64,000 nucleotides of DNA from CAYYUA01 sp964542585 (GCA_964542585.1 CAZIUI010000001.1:124001-188000); one strand, 5' to 3'. Positions 43,959-53,822 are shown, numbered from the stretch's first letter. Notes: generated by a model from the sequence alone, not told the origin. Program-made: numbers and translations.

Positions 43959-46445
43959 TTAATTGTCTGTTGGGGCTTCTTCTGCTTCCTCATCAACGCG
44001 AATTTTCGCAACGGCCGCGATATCATCACCACGGTTTAGCCGAATAAGCTTTACGCCCTGTGTATCGCGACCAGCAGTTTTTACTTCGCTCACCGCCATT
44101 CTGATGATAATGCCTGACTTATTGATGATCATCAAGTCCTCATTATCGAATACGCTCTTCAGGGCTATAAGTTTACCGGTTTTTTCATTGATGGTCATCG
44201 TTTTCACTCCTTTTCCGCCCCGTTTTACCAAGCGGTAAGCTTCTAAATAAGAGCGCTTACCATAACCTTTTTCAGATACGGTTAGAATGGTGGTGTTTTC
44301 GGGATCGGAAACTGTAACCATGCCTATCACAACATCATCTTGGTTAGGGCTAAGCCTTATTCCCCTTACACCGGTGCTTACGCGCCCCATAGAACGCACG
44401 TCCTGTTCCTTAAAACGAACGGCCATTCCATAAGTGGTACCAAGCATGATATAGGCGCTACCATCCGTCATATTTACTTCTAACAGCTCATCCTGCTCTT
44501 GGATACTGATAGCTATAATACCTCCACTGCGTGGGCGCGAAAAGGCCCTTAAAGGCGTTTTCTTGATTACTCCCCTTTTTGTACAGAAGATAATAAAATG
44601 GTTATCAAGGTATTCCTCTTGGTCCAGATTATCCACAGTAAGATAAGTTTTGATCTTATCACCCGTATCATGTTCAAGGATATTCTGGATAGGACGTCCC
44701 TTGGTTTGTTTACCACCTTCCGGGATTTCGTAAACCTTTAGCCAATGACATTTACCTTTCTCTGTGAAAAACAGGATGTAATTATGAGTGTCCGCTGGAA
44801 TCAATGATTCCGTAAAATCCTCACTCCTATGAGTAGTCCCACGTGAACCCTTTCCGCCTCTGCTTTGGCGGTTATACTCATTGATGCTGGTACGCTTTAT
44901 GTAGCCATGATGACTCACCGTAACTAAAACCCGCTCGTTGGGGATGATGTCCTCAATATTGATCTCTTCACCACTGTATTCAATCGCTGCATTGCGGTCG
45001 CCACTGTATTGTTTACCAACCTGATCAAGCTCATCTTTAATGAGGTTCATCCTTTTACCCTCATCATTGAGTAAAGCACGATAATATTCAATTTGCTCCT
45101 GCAATTGCTGGTATTCATCCTTAACCTTATCCCTTTCTAACCCCGTTAGCTTTTGCAAGCGCATATCCAGGATGGCCTTAGCTTGAACCTGCGTAAGCTC
45201 ATAGCGCTCAATTAAGCTCTCCTGAGCCTCATTGGGTGTTTGAGAATCCCGAATGAGCTGTATAACATCATCAAGGTTATCAATGGCAATAAGTAACCCC
45301 TCCAGGATATGTGCACGCTTTTCTGCTTCAGCAAGCTCATATTGGGTTCTGCGAACAACTACATCGTGCCTGTGCTCAACGTAATGGCTTATGAGCTGCT
45401 TCAAATTGAGTTGCTGAGGCCGTCCATCCACTAACGCTACATTGTTAACGTTAAAAGAAGTCTGGAGCTGGGTGTATTTGTAAAGTTTATTTAAAATAAC
45501 CTGCGGAATAGCATCTTTGCTCAACTCATAAACAACCCTCAATCCCCGCTTATCACTTTCATCACGGATATCGGCTATCCCTTCCAGATTGCCGTCATCG
45601 ATCATCTCCGCTGTTTTGGAGATCATGTTAGCCTTGTTGACCATGTAAGGTAACTCTGAAACAATGATCCGGTCTCTGCTCTTTGTATTTTCTTCAATTT
45701 CAGCTCTACCCCGCAAAATGATCTTACCCCTTCCCTGCTCATAGGCTTCTTTTACACCATCGTAGCCGTAAATGATACCGCCCGTTGGAAAATCCGGAGC
45801 TTGAATGTGGTTCATCAATTCGCCTACCGTGATCTCAGGGTTATCGATGTAGGCCAAAATACCATTAACAACCTCTTTCATGTTATGAGGAGGCATACTA
45901 GTCGCCATTCCTACGGCAATTCCAGATGCTCCGTTTACCAAAAGGTTGGGGAAATTGGCAGGAAGAACGGTTGGCTCCTTCAAGGATTCATCAAAATTGG
46001 GCTGAAAATCAACCGTTTCTTTATCAATATCCACCATCAATTCTTCGGCAATCTTCGTAAGCCGGGCTTCCGTATACCGCATTGCAGCTGGACTGTCCCC
46101 ATCCATAGATCCGAAATTGCCCTGGCCATCTACCAATTGGTAACGCATAACCCAATCTTGCGCCATGCGAACCATAGTCTCATATACCGATGAGTCTCCA
46201 TGCGGGTGATATTTCCCCAACACCTCTCCTACAATTCTAGCCGATTTTTTGAAAGGGCGCGTATGGGACAATCCCAACTCAGACATGCCATAAAGCACCC
46301 TACGCTGAACAGGCTTTAATCCATCCCGTACATCCGGTAATGCGCGAGAAACAATCACAGACATCGAATAATCGATGTAGGCCGTTTTCATTTCCTCCTC
46401 AATGTTGATCGGGATGATGTTTTCCTGTGGCGTTTCGTCAGCCAT
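43959..46445 (-). CDS. gyrA: DNA gyrase subunit A
   Basis: The DNA-breaking subunit of gyrase, 828 residues. The catalytic domain starts IDYSMSVIVSRALPDVRDGL. The QRDR reads ARIVGEVLGKYHPHGDSSVY then Glu, so position 83 (E. coli numbering) is Ser and position 87 is Glu. The active Tyr is in SPAAMRYTEARLTK. The C-terminal beta-pinwheel carries a GyrA box as SRGGKG (RQSRGGKGSRGT), the form that distinguishes gyrase from topoisomerase IV. The last 20 residues are acidic. A promoter-like TTC-N19-TAATTTTG lies upstream at 46473-46502. Confidence 0.97.
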   Translation of the reverse strand: MADETPQENIIPINIEEEMKTAYIDYSMSVIVSRALPDVRDGLKPVQRRVLYGMSELGLSHTRPFKKSARIVGEVLGKYHPHGDSSVYETMVRMAQDWVMRYQLVDGQGNFGSMDGDSPAAMRYTEARLTKIAEELMVDIDKETVDFQPNFDESLKEPTVLPANFPNLLVNGASGIAVGMATSMPPHNMKEVVNGILAYIDNPEITVGELMNHIQAPDFPTGGIIYGYDGVKEAYEQGRGKIILRGRAEIEENTKSRDRIIVSELPYMVNKANMISKTAEMIDDGNLEGIADIRDESDKRGLRVVYELSKDAIPQVILNKLYKYTQLQTSFNVNNVALVDGRPQQLNLKQLISHYVEHRHDVVVRRTQYELAEAEKRAHILEGLLIAIDNLDDVIQLIRDSQTPNEAQESLIERYELTQVQAKAILDMRLQKLTGLERDKVKDEYQQLQEQIEYYRALLNDEGKRMNLIKDELDQVGKQYSGDRNAAIEYSGEEINIEDIIPNERVLVTVSHHGYIKRTSINEYNRQSRGGKGSRGTTHRSEDFTESLIPADTHNYILFFTEKGKCHWLKVYEIPEGGKQTKGRPIQNILEHDTGDKIKTYLTVDNLDQEEYLDNHFIIFCTKRGVIKKTPLRAFSRPRSGGIIAISIQEQDELLEVNMTDGSAYIMLGTTYGMAVRFKEQDVRSMGRVSTGVRGIRLSPNQDDVVIGMVTVSDPENTTILTVSEKGYGKRSYLEAYRLVKRGGKGVKTMTINEKTGKLIALKSVFDNEDLMIINKSGIIIRMAVSEVKTAGRDTQGVKLIRLNRGDDIAAVAKIRVDEEAEEAPTDN

Positions 46446-46472
46446 GAAGCGTATTTTAGGTATTTACAAAAA

Positions 46473-46502
46473 CAAAATTACTTCTTATTTCCTAAACACG
46501 AA
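46473..46502 (-). promoter_or_regulatory. Predicted promoter of gyrA
   Basis: On the minus strand TTC (plus 46500-46502; one mismatch from TTG) is followed after 19 bases by TAATTTTG (plus 46473-46480), a full match to TAnnTTTG. The ATG at 46445 lies about 27 bases downstream. Confidence 0.5.
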
Positions 46503-46598
46503 AATGTCCGCCATATGCAAAATCGCATCGTTTATGGCATAGAGGCTAATTGGGGTGAATTCATTTCTTAAGTTTGTTATCAATTAAAACAGGCTTTT

Positions 46599-48953
46599 AT
46601 GTACAGATTAATATTCCTTGTAATCCTCTTCAATTGCTTATTGCTTACTCATAAGGAAGCTTTTGCTGATCACCGTCAGAAAACCGCATTTGAGGTTATA
46701 CATTACACAATTGATCTTAACCTTGACTTCCAGGAAGCACAGATTAATGGCCATACAACCCTTACCCTCTCTCCTACAGCTAAATCACTCGATACGGTAG
46801 CGGTAAGCCTTTTGAATTACCAAATTGACTCAATAGTAGATGAAAATAGCAACAAAGTTGATTTTAATTACAATGATACCCTCCTGTCGTTTCGTCCCCA
46901 ATCCAGCATTAATAAAGCCGACACGGTACCTATAACCGTTTACTACCAAGGGGATCCTCCAATTGATCCAACGGGTTGGGGTGGATTTTATTTCCGGAAG
47001 GGCTTTGCTTTCAACCTCGGGGTTGGTTTTGGTGCCAAACCACACAATTATGGCAGGGCTTGGTTCCCATGCCTTGATAATTTTACAGACCGCGCTACTT
47101 ATGATTTTTACATCGAAACCCCTGCTGATAAAAAGGCATTCTGTAATGGATTATTACAAGACGTAAAAACAACCGCAAATGGCAGAAAGCGGTGGCACTG
47201 GAAGTTAAAAGATCCGATACCAACATATCTGACATCAGTTGCTGCTGGCCCCTACACAACTGTTCGGGAACGCTACAAAGGGTCAACCGATACTTTTCCG
47301 ATCGTGTATGCAGTGAAACCATCCGATTCAAGTGCCCTTAAGCAAGGTTTTAAGCCCATTCATAAAGCGTTGGAAGTATTCAGCCATTTTTACGGCCCCC
47401 AACCTTTTAGTAAGGTTGGTTATACTGTTATACCGTTCAGAGGCGGGGCCATGGAGCATGCCACCAACATCGCCTATCCGGATAACCAGCTAGTGGGTCC
47501 GGGCTTTGAGGACGAAAAGCTTTGGGCCCATGAATTATCGCACCATTGGTGGGGTGACCTGACTACAACTCACCGCGCGGAGGAAATGTGGCTAAACGAA
47601 GGCTGGGCTACGTTTTCTGAATTTTTATTCCTGGACCATGCGTACGGAGATACAGCTTACTTAAATGCAGTACGTTCCAACCACTATCAAGTACTTACGC
47701 AGGCTCATGTGAGAGACGGCAAGTACAGACCATTAGTACCTGTGCCTCATGAGGTAACCTATGGCACCCATTCTTACAACAAGGGTGGTGATGTGATCAA
47801 TACCCTGCGCCATCATCTGGGAGATAGCCTGTTTAAAAAAGGTTTGCGTTACTTCTTAAAAACAAAAGCCTTCAAGCCGATGACTTCAACGGGCTTAAGG
47901 GATACTTTGGAAGTTGTAACGGGCAAACCTTTGGAGGCCTTTTTTAGTCAGTGGGTTTTTAATCCGGGGTTTCCCCATTTCAACCTCCAAAATGTAAAGG
48001 TTGACCAGCTGAGCAGCGACTATCAAATCTCCGGTAATATCAAACAACAGCTTCATAAAGCACCTGACCTTTATAAAAATGTAAGGTTACCGATCACTGT
48101 TTATTTCAGTGGTTCTCGAGCACCCGTCACAAAAACTTTTACTGTTGGTGGCGCCACAACATCATTTTCAATGACAATTCCGGAAAAGCCAGCTTACACT
48201 GTTATTGATGGTAATAGCAAACTGGCTGATGCCAAGATCATCAGGCAGCGTGAGCTTAAGACTACCGGTACTTATGGTTTGAATTTACAAAACGTAGAAG
48301 TCACTGTAGATCAACTATCGCCCTCTAAGCTACCAATGATGGCAGAACGCCACTGGACGGGACCAGTTGTTGATCAAAATACTGATTATCAGTTATCCAA
48401 CGATCGGTATTGGCGATTCGCGGGAGATTTTGCTAACAATGGTCAATTAAAAGCAACCTTTACTTTGGATACAACCAAGGATAGGGATGGCTTGAACCCT
48501 ACGGATCCAAGTAAACTCGTTTTGATGTACAAAGCCCACCCTAGCGGGCAATGGGAAGAATATGATGCATACAGCGTTTCTTTTTTAGGAAGGCAGGGGC
48601 GTTTCACTGCCAAAAACCTGAAACCCGGTGAATATTGTTTTGCCTTGCCCAAACAGTCCAGTGGTAAAGGTGAGGTGCCCAAACACCGGGATGGGAAGCA
48701 AGATGGACTCTTTATTTATCCGCAGCCAGCGGATGATATCGTTAAAGTGGAACTTACTGATGATAGTCCGGGGATACAGTCTATTAAAGTTTACTCCATA
48801 AGCGGGAAAATGCTACTTAAAGAGCGAAAGGCAACATTCACCAAAACGCACAAGCTTTCTACTAGCGGACTTTCACCGGGATCTTACATCATGCACGTTA
48901 AAAATGGGCAGGGGCAAAAGTTTTCGAAAAAGCTCCTGCTTGAAACCCAATAG
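46599..48953 (+). CDS. Secreted M1 family metallopeptidase with type A T9SS sorting domain
   Basis: A zinc aminopeptidase of the M1 family, 784 residues, secreted. A signal peptide (LIFLVILFNCLLLTHKEAFA) is followed by the M1 N-terminal beta domain. The substrate motif is GGAMEHATNIAYPD (GAMEH where many M1 enzymes have GAMEN). The zinc site HELSHHWWGD lies near residue 310, with the distal Glu in NEGWATFSE. A beta domain (VRLPITVYFSGS) and linker follow. The last 80 residues, LFIYPQPADDIVKVELTD, IKVYSISGKML and LSTSGLSPGSYIMHV, form a type A T9SS C-terminal domain, which is cleaved after export. A TAAGTTTG -7 element lies at 46569-46576. The two T9SS domain types in this window are therefore on separate cargos. 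Confidence 0.93.
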   Translation: MYRLIFLVILFNCLLLTHKEAFADHRQKTAFEVIHYTIDLNLDFQEAQINGHTTLTLSPTAKSLDTVAVSLLNYQIDSIVDENSNKVDFNYNDTLLSFRPQSSINKADTVPITVYYQGDPPIDPTGWGGFYFRKGFAFNLGVGFGAKPHNYGRAWFPCLDNFTDRATYDFYIETPADKKAFCNGLLQDVKTTANGRKRWHWKLKDPIPTYLTSVAAGPYTTVRERYKGSTDTFPIVYAVKPSDSSALKQGFKPIHKALEVFSHFYGPQPFSKVGYTVIPFRGGAMEHATNIAYPDNQLVGPGFEDEKLWAHELSHHWWGDLTTTHRAEEMWLNEGWATFSEFLFLDHAYGDTAYLNAVRSNHYQVLTQAHVRDGKYRPLVPVPHEVTYGTHSYNKGGDVINTLRHHLGDSLFKKGLRYFLKTKAFKPMTSTGLRDTLEVVTGKPLEAFFSQWVFNPGFPHFNLQNVKVDQLSSDYQISGNIKQQLHKAPDLYKNVRLPITVYFSGSRAPVTKTFTVGGATTSFSMTIPEKPAYTVIDGNSKLADAKIIRQRELKTTGTYGLNLQNVEVTVDQLSPSKLPMMAERHWTGPVVDQNTDYQLSNDRYWRFAGDFANNGQLKATFTLDTTKDRDGLNPTDPSKLVLMYKAHPSGQWEEYDAYSVSFLGRQGRFTAKNLKPGEYCFALPKQSSGKGEVPKHRDGKQDGLFIYPQPADDIVKVELTDDSPGIQSIKVYSISGKMLLKERKATFTKTHKLSTSGLSPGSYIMHVKNGQGQKFSKKLLLETQ

Positions 48954-48954
48954 C

Positions 48955-49311
48955 TTAACTAAAAGCCTCTTCCTCATCTTCGTCATCCTCTTTATTACCG
49001 TTTTCTAATAGCCTTAATACACTTTGAAGCTCCTCTAAGGTTTTAAAATCTTCCTGACTACGAGCAACAGTAATTCCTTCATGTAAGACTTTTGCGGCCT
49101 CCTCTGGTCTATCGGTTTCCGAACAAAGCTTGCCTAGTTGATAATAAGTTGGAAGGTAGTCCGGCTTGGATTGTCTTAGATATGAAAAATGTGTATAAGC
49201 TTCTTGATGTTTACCCGCTGTCCAATATTCTAAACCAATCGCGTAATTCAGGAATGTATCCTCGGGATAATCCGTAATCATGGACTGGAGCTGAGCCAAA
49301 CGATTTTCCAT
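48955..49311 (-). CDS. Small TPR protein
   Basis: A 118-residue cytosolic protein made of about two or three tetratricopeptide units: FLNYAIGLEYWTAGKHQEAY, THFSYLRQSKPDYLPTYYQL, and GKLCSETDRPEEAAKVLHEG. The tail is acidic (NGNKEDDEDEEEA). No signal peptide or catalytic motif. It converges with the M1 peptidase gene (one base between stops) and diverges from etfB. TPR proteins bind partner proteins; the partner is not known here. Confidence 0.85.
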   Translation of the reverse strand: MENRLAQLQSMITDYPEDTFLNYAIGLEYWTAGKHQEAYTHFSYLRQSKPDYLPTYYQLGKLCSETDRPEEAAKVLHEGITVARSQEDFKTLEELQSVLRLLENGNKEDDEDEEEAFS

Positions 49312-49358
49312 GGTTTTGGTTTTTTTGTTACGTTTGTAAAATAAATAAAAGGGTATCT

Positions 49359-50096
49359 ATGAAGATTTTACTTTGTTTGAGTTCCACCCCTGATACCACT
49401 ACAAAGATCAAGTTTACGGAAGATAAAAAAAGCCTGGATAAAGAAGGTGTTCAGTTTGTAATCAACCCCTATGATGACCATGCTATAGCCAGCGCTATGG
49501 ATATGAAAGAGCATCACAATGGCTCACTTACTGTTATTCACGTTGGCGAATCAGATGCTGATCAAGTTATCCGAAAAGCATTGGCTATTGGAGCTGATGA
49601 TGCCATCCGTGTAAACGCCCACCCTGCTGATGCGGCATTTGTGGCTAAGCAAATAGCGGCCCAGGTGAAAGATCAAGGCTATGATTTTATTTTTACCGGT
49701 CGCGAATCCATTGATTACAATGGCAGTATGGTTTGCGACATGTTAGCGGAATACTTACAGCTACCTTCGGTTAATTTCGTGAAATCTATTGATATCCAGG
49801 GTTCCGAAGCCCATTTTAACCGTTTTATTGATGGTGGTTCAGAATCTGTGAAGACCAGCTTGCCTGTTGTTGTAAGCTCTACAAAAGAATTAGCGGAACC
49901 ACGTATACCAAACATGAGGGGGATCATGCAAGCCAAAAAGAAACCATTAGAAGCGGTGGAACCCATTGAAGCTGAGGTTTACACTGATTTTGTAGAGTTT
50001 GAACCGCCTAAGCCCAAAGGTGAGGTTCAATACATTGACCAGGAAGAAGCTGAAAAATTAATTGATATCCTCCAAAACCAAGAAAAAGTACTTTAA
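49359..50096 (+). CDS. etfB: Electron transfer flavoprotein subunit beta
   Basis: The small subunit of the ETF heterodimer, which accepts electrons from acyl-CoA dehydrogenases; this subunit binds AMP. The 245-residue product starts MKILLCLSSTPDTTTKIKF. It shows VQFVINPYDDHAIASAMDMK, RKALAIGADDAIRVNA, YDFIFTGRESIDYNGSMVCD and the recognition-loop-like PNMRGIMQAKKKPLEAVEP. etfA follows after 14 bases, so the pair is cotranscribed. A TACGTTTG -7 element lies at 49329-49336 with a TTC 20 bases before it. Confidence 0.95.
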   Translation: MKILLCLSSTPDTTTKIKFTEDKKSLDKEGVQFVINPYDDHAIASAMDMKEHHNGSLTVIHVGESDADQVIRKALAIGADDAIRVNAHPADAAFVAKQIAAQVKDQGYDFIFTGRESIDYNGSMVCDMLAEYLQLPSVNFVKSIDIQGSEAHFNRFIDGGSESVKTSLPVVVSSTKELAEPRIPNMRGIMQAKKKPLEAVEPIEAEVYTDFVEFEPPKPKGEVQYIDQEEAEKLIDILQNQEKVL

Positions 50097-50110
50097 TAAA
50101 AAGCGGAGTT

Positions 50111-51088
50111 ATGGGAGTTTTACTATTTGCAGAAAACTTTGAGGGGAGCTTTAAAAAGCCGGTATATGAAGCTGCTTATTTTGCAAGGGATGCAGCTCAA
50201 AAATTAAATACGGACCTTACCGCCTTGGTTCTGGGAAAAATAGATGATGAAGCTATTCAAAAACTAGGCTCAGTAGGTGTCCAGAAAGTAATCCGTGTAG
50301 ATCGATCGGATCTTGAGACCTTCAATCCTCAGACTCATGCTAGCGTTCTAGCGCAAGTTGCAAAGAAAGAAGGAGCCGAACTTGTAACTTTTGCAAGTAC
50401 ATTCGGCGGCAAATCATTTGGTGCCCGAGCAGCGGCTAAACTTGATGCCGGCCTAATAAGCGGTGCAACAAGTTTGGTAACGGTGGATGATGGATTGATG
50501 GTACGCAAGCCCGTTTTCTCCAGTAAAGGCTTTGCTAACGTAAAGGTTACCAGCAACATCAAAATGATCTCAGTTGAGCCTAATGCTGTGGGTTTTGAAG
50601 AATACCCTGTTCAGGTGAATATTGAAGATCGGGATTTTGCGCCTGAAGATCAAGGATTTACTTATGAGGTCTTGGAACAAGAAAAAGAAGAAGGCAAAAT
50701 ACCCCTTACTGAAGCTGATCGAGTGGTATCCGGTGGTCGCGGCTTAAAAGGTCCGGAAAACTGGCATCTTCTGGAAGATTTGGCAGAAACCTTGGGAGCC
50801 GCAACCTCATGCTCCAAACCGGTATCGGATATGGAATGGCGTCCCCATTCTGAGCATGTTGGCCAAACTGGAACGACCATCAGGCCAAATCTGTATTTAG
50901 CCATTGGTATTTCGGGTGCTATTCAGCATCAAGCCGGTGTAAGTAACAGTAAAGTTATAGTTGCCATTAACAAAGATGCCGAAGCTCCGATATTTAAAAT
51001 AGCTGATTATGGCATTGTTGGTGACGCTTTTGACATTGTGCCACGATTAACTAAAGCAGCTAAAGAAGCTGTAAGTACGGAGGCTTAG
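50111..51088 (+). CDS. etfA: Electron transfer flavoprotein subunit alpha
   Basis: The FAD-binding subunit of ETF, 325 residues. The N-terminal half shows VLLFAENFEGSFKKPVYEAA and FASTFGGKSFGARAAAKLDA. The C-terminal FAD domain contains VVSGGRGLKGPENWHLLEDL, ATSCSKPVSDMEWRPHSEHV, GQTGTTIRPNLYLAIGISGA and KIADYGIVGDAFDIVPRL. All the usual FAD-contact segments are present. It immediately follows etfB. Confidence 0.96.
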   Translation: MGVLLFAENFEGSFKKPVYEAAYFARDAAQKLNTDLTALVLGKIDDEAIQKLGSVGVQKVIRVDRSDLETFNPQTHASVLAQVAKKEGAELVTFASTFGGKSFGARAAAKLDAGLISGATSLVTVDDGLMVRKPVFSSKGFANVKVTSNIKMISVEPNAVGFEEYPVQVNIEDRDFAPEDQGFTYEVLEQEKEEGKIPLTEADRVVSGGRGLKGPENWHLLEDLAETLGAATSCSKPVSDMEWRPHSEHVGQTGTTIRPNLYLAIGISGAIQHQAGVSNSKVIVAINKDAEAPIFKIADYGIVGDAFDIVPRLTKAAKEAVSTEA

Positions 51089-51208
51089 GACGGCATAAAG
51101 CTAAGAATGAAGTTTTTAATTCGGTCATTTCGTTTTATAGTCAAGCTCATAAAAAACGCTGACGTCATTCCCCAACAAACCTAACAAAAGGAAAACCCCT
51201 TACAAGTC

Positions 51209-51850
51209 ATGGATAATGATAAACTGGAATTGAAAATCCTTGGCATTTCATCGGGCCACACCAACGCCTCTTATACGCTAATCCTCGAAGAAGTTGAAGG
51301 TAACCGGAAGCTTCCGGTCGTTATTGGGGCTTTTGAGGCTCAGGCTATTGCCATTCAAATAGAGCAGATCGAACCACCAAGGCCCATGACGCACGATCTG
51401 TTTAAAACTTTTGCTGATTCTTTTTCTGTTTCTGTTGAAGAGGTTTTGGTTCACAAGCTTCAGGAAGGTGTTTTCTACGCCAATATTCGCTGTCAGGATC
51501 AAAATGGGGAAACAGTAGAGCTAGATGCAAGAACTTCTGATGCAATAGCAGTCGGTGTACGGTTTGATTGCCCCATATACACCTACCAATCTATCATGGA
51601 AGAGGCTGGTATTTACTTGAGTGAATCCGGGGCCGAAGAATTTCAGCAAACCGGAACTACCCCACCCGAAGCTACGCAACCCGCTGCTGCCTCAGCTCCT
51701 AGTAGTGAACAGCAGCCAATGAAGGAAGTGGACCTATCAGAATTATCCACCTCTGACCTTAATAGTCGCCTGGAAAAAGCGATCGAGTCTGAGGACTACA
51801 TTATGGCAGCCAAGATTCGGGACGAGATTAATCGCAGGCAAGGTGAATAA
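51209..51850 (+). CDS. Bifunctional nuclease family protein (DUF151) with UVR motif
   Basis: A 213-residue protein with an N-terminal DUF151/bifunctional nuclease domain: KLPVVIGAFEAQAIAIQIEQ, PRPMTHDLFKTFADSFSV, VFYANIRCQDQNGETVELDA and RTSDAIAVGVRFDCPIYTYQ. A Pro/Ala/Ser linker (about residues 145-175) leads to a C-terminal UVR-like helix pair (LEKAIESEDYIMAAKIRDEI), as in UvrB/UvrC-interacting proteins. DUF151 with a UVR motif is common in Bacteroidota. Nuclease activity is known for a plant member only; the bacterial role is unclear. Confidence 0.85.
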   Translation: MDNDKLELKILGISSGHTNASYTLILEEVEGNRKLPVVIGAFEAQAIAIQIEQIEPPRPMTHDLFKTFADSFSVSVEEVLVHKLQEGVFYANIRCQDQNGETVELDARTSDAIAVGVRFDCPIYTYQSIMEEAGIYLSESGAEEFQQTGTTPPEATQPAAASAPSSEQQPMKEVDLSELSTSDLNSRLEKAIESEDYIMAAKIRDEINRRQGE

Positions 51851-51906
51851 GCCTTATGCGACCTTTCTGGTTGAAAAGCATTCCTAACTTGATATAGTAG
51901 CCACTT

Positions 51907-53370
51907 TTGGGTAAACCTTATTTCGTTGGCATTTTAATTTGGCTATTGGTTTTTGGTATACTCCCCTCTGGATTTTGTGCCGATACCACTGCCAAAAGTG
52001 ATAGTGCTTTAGCAATAAATAAAGTTGATTCAAGCCAGGATAAATCAAGCCTCCAAGGATTAGTAAAAGATAACCAAAACTCCGTGTCTTATGCTGAACG
52101 TTTTTCACGTATTGGCCGTGGGGTATTTGGCTTACTTGCTCTGATCTTTATAGCGTTTCTGCTGAGCCAGAAAAAGCGCCGCATAGACTGGAAACTAGTT
52201 ATCACAAGTTTACTACTTCAAATTGTCTTTGCCATTCTGGTGTTAAAAGTGCCATTGGCCAAAGATATTTTGAATACTATATCCAGTTTTTTTGTAACCC
52301 TTCTTGATTTTTCTGAGGTTGGTGCTGAATTTTTATTTGGGGACCTGGCTAAAGATTATGTCGCTTTTCAGATCCTCCCTACCATCATCTTTTTCTCGGC
52401 TTTAACCTCGCTGTTTTACTACTTAAACTTACTACAAAAGTTGGTGTATGCTTTTGCCTGGGTCATGAAGAAAACAATGCGGCTTTCAGGAGCGGAAAGT
52501 CTAGCGGCTGCAGCCAATGTTTTTATTGGGCAAACGGAAGCTCCCCTGGTAGTCAAGCCCTACATTGACAAAATGAGCCGGTCAGAGATCATGGCCCTGA
52601 TGACGGGGGGGATGGCTACAATCGCCGGCGGTGTTCTAGCTGCTTATATTAGTTTTTTAGGGGGTGAAAATGAGGCTATGCAGCAGCTTTTCGCCCGGCA
52701 TTTACTTACAGCATCTATCATGTCCGCACCGGCTTCCCTGCTTATCGCTAAAATTATGGTACCCGAAGTAGAGGATACCAATAAGAAACTCTTGATTTCA
52801 GGGGAATCCGAGGGTACGAACCTGCTGGATGCTATAACCCATGGGACAACCCAAGGTCTTAAACTAGCTGTAAATGTTGGTGCAATGGTACTGGTATTCC
52901 TTGCCCTGATGGCTTTCCTGAATCACATATTTGAGCATTGGATAGGAAGCCCTTTAGGAATGAATGAACCAATCAATCAAATGAGTGGTGGCCAATTCTC
53001 AGGGCTTACTATTCAATTTATGCTTGGTTATTTATTTGCTCCCATTGCATGGATTATAGGGGTTCCCTCGCAGGATGTTTTACTGGTGGGGCAGTTATTG
53101 GGTGAGAAAACAGCTGTGAACGAATTTATTGCTTACAAATCCCTGGCTTCCATGAATGGTAATGGCAATCTGAGCCCTAAAGCATTGATTATTGCCACCT
53201 ATGCCCTGTGCGGCTTTGCTAATGTTGGCTCCATAGGTATTCAAATTGGCGGTATTGGAACCATTGCTCCAAGTCAGCGTCCAACCCTTTCCTCATTAGC
53301 AATTTACAGTCTCATTGCCGGAACCATTGCATGCCTGATGACAGGATGCATTGCTGGAATGCTGATCTAA
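51907..53370 (+). CDS. Concentrative nucleoside transporter (NupC/CNT family)
   Basis: A sodium- or proton-coupled nucleoside importer with about ten membrane helices, 487 residues. CNT motifs are GAESLAAAANVFIGQTEAPL, MTGGMATIAGGVLAAYISFL, HLLTASIMSAPASLLIAKIM and GEKTAVNEFIAYKSLASM. The final NVGSIGIQIGGIGTIAPSQR is also typical. The N-terminus is unusual: a signal-like helix (VGILIWLLVFGILPSGFCAD) and a 45-residue Ser/Asp/Lys-rich stretch precede the first conserved helix. Start is TTG at 51907, because a stop lies three codons upstream and the next ATG falls inside the conserved core. Confidence 0.9.
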   Translation: MGKPYFVGILIWLLVFGILPSGFCADTTAKSDSALAINKVDSSQDKSSLQGLVKDNQNSVSYAERFSRIGRGVFGLLALIFIAFLLSQKKRRIDWKLVITSLLLQIVFAILVLKVPLAKDILNTISSFFVTLLDFSEVGAEFLFGDLAKDYVAFQILPTIIFFSALTSLFYYLNLLQKLVYAFAWVMKKTMRLSGAESLAAAANVFIGQTEAPLVVKPYIDKMSRSEIMALMTGGMATIAGGVLAAYISFLGGENEAMQQLFARHLLTASIMSAPASLLIAKIMVPEVEDTNKKLLISGESEGTNLLDAITHGTTQGLKLAVNVGAMVLVFLALMAFLNHIFEHWIGSPLGMNEPINQMSGGQFSGLTIQFMLGYLFAPIAWIIGVPSQDVLLVGQLLGEKTAVNEFIAYKSLASMNGNGNLSPKALIIATYALCGFANVGSIGIQIGGIGTIAPSQRPTLSSLAIYSLIAGTIACLMTGCIAGMLI

Positions 53371-53822
53371 CCAGTTCTTAATTCCTTAAAGTGAGGTAAA
53401 CCTGATAGCTGCTCAAATGATGCTCCGCTCCTGGTAAAGTAATAGTGATCAAGTCCGTTGGTCAATGCCAGGAAAGGCGTTGGAAGGGCATTGTTATAAC
53501 TTGTCAGCTGTAACAATGTGTCCGAAGAAAGGGGGACACTACTAGCCTTACACTCAACCATTAGTAAAGGCTTAACGGAACGGTCATACACAAGTACATC
53601 AGCCCATTTGGTAAGCTTTCCGTATCGCAACCGGGCCTCAAGGCTTATTAAATTATAGGGAACCTCTTTGTAAACAATTAGGAAGTTCACAAAATGCTGA
53701 CGAACCCATTCTTCAGGGCTTAAAATGAAGTAATCCTTGCGTATACGATCCCAGATATATAACTGGCCAGTGTTATCTTTTTTTAATTGGTAAGGATACC
53801 ATGGTAAGTTTAAAGTTAGCAT
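53367..53822 (-). CDS. HsdR-N-like PD-(D/E)XK protein
   Basis: A 151-residue protein resembling the N-terminal nuclease domain of type I restriction HsdR subunits. The fold core reads WADVLVYDRSVKPLLMVECK followed by Ala, with Asp and the E-x-K pair of the PD-(D/E)XK nuclease motif. Before it is SPEEWVRQHFVNFLIVYKEV, common in this group. No helicase or methylase genes are nearby, so this is a stand-alone member conserved in Bacteroidota, not a restriction system. In related genomes it commonly sits near holA; here holA is about 4 kb away, past the DUF2064 and TonB receptor genes. Its 3' end overlaps the transporter gene by four bases. Confidence 0.75.
   Translation of the reverse strand: MLTLNLPWYPYQLKKDNTGQLYIWDRIRKDYFILSPEEWVRQHFVNFLIVYKEVPYNLISLEARLRYGKLTKWADVLVYDRSVKPLLMVECKASSVPLSSDTLLQLTSYNNALPTPFLALTNGLDHYYFTRSGASFEQLSGLPHFKELRTG

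Noticed and set aside
53367..53822. Restriction-modification system suggested by the HsdR-N domain
   Set aside because: Only the nuclease-like domain is present, with no helicase, methylase or specificity gene beside it.
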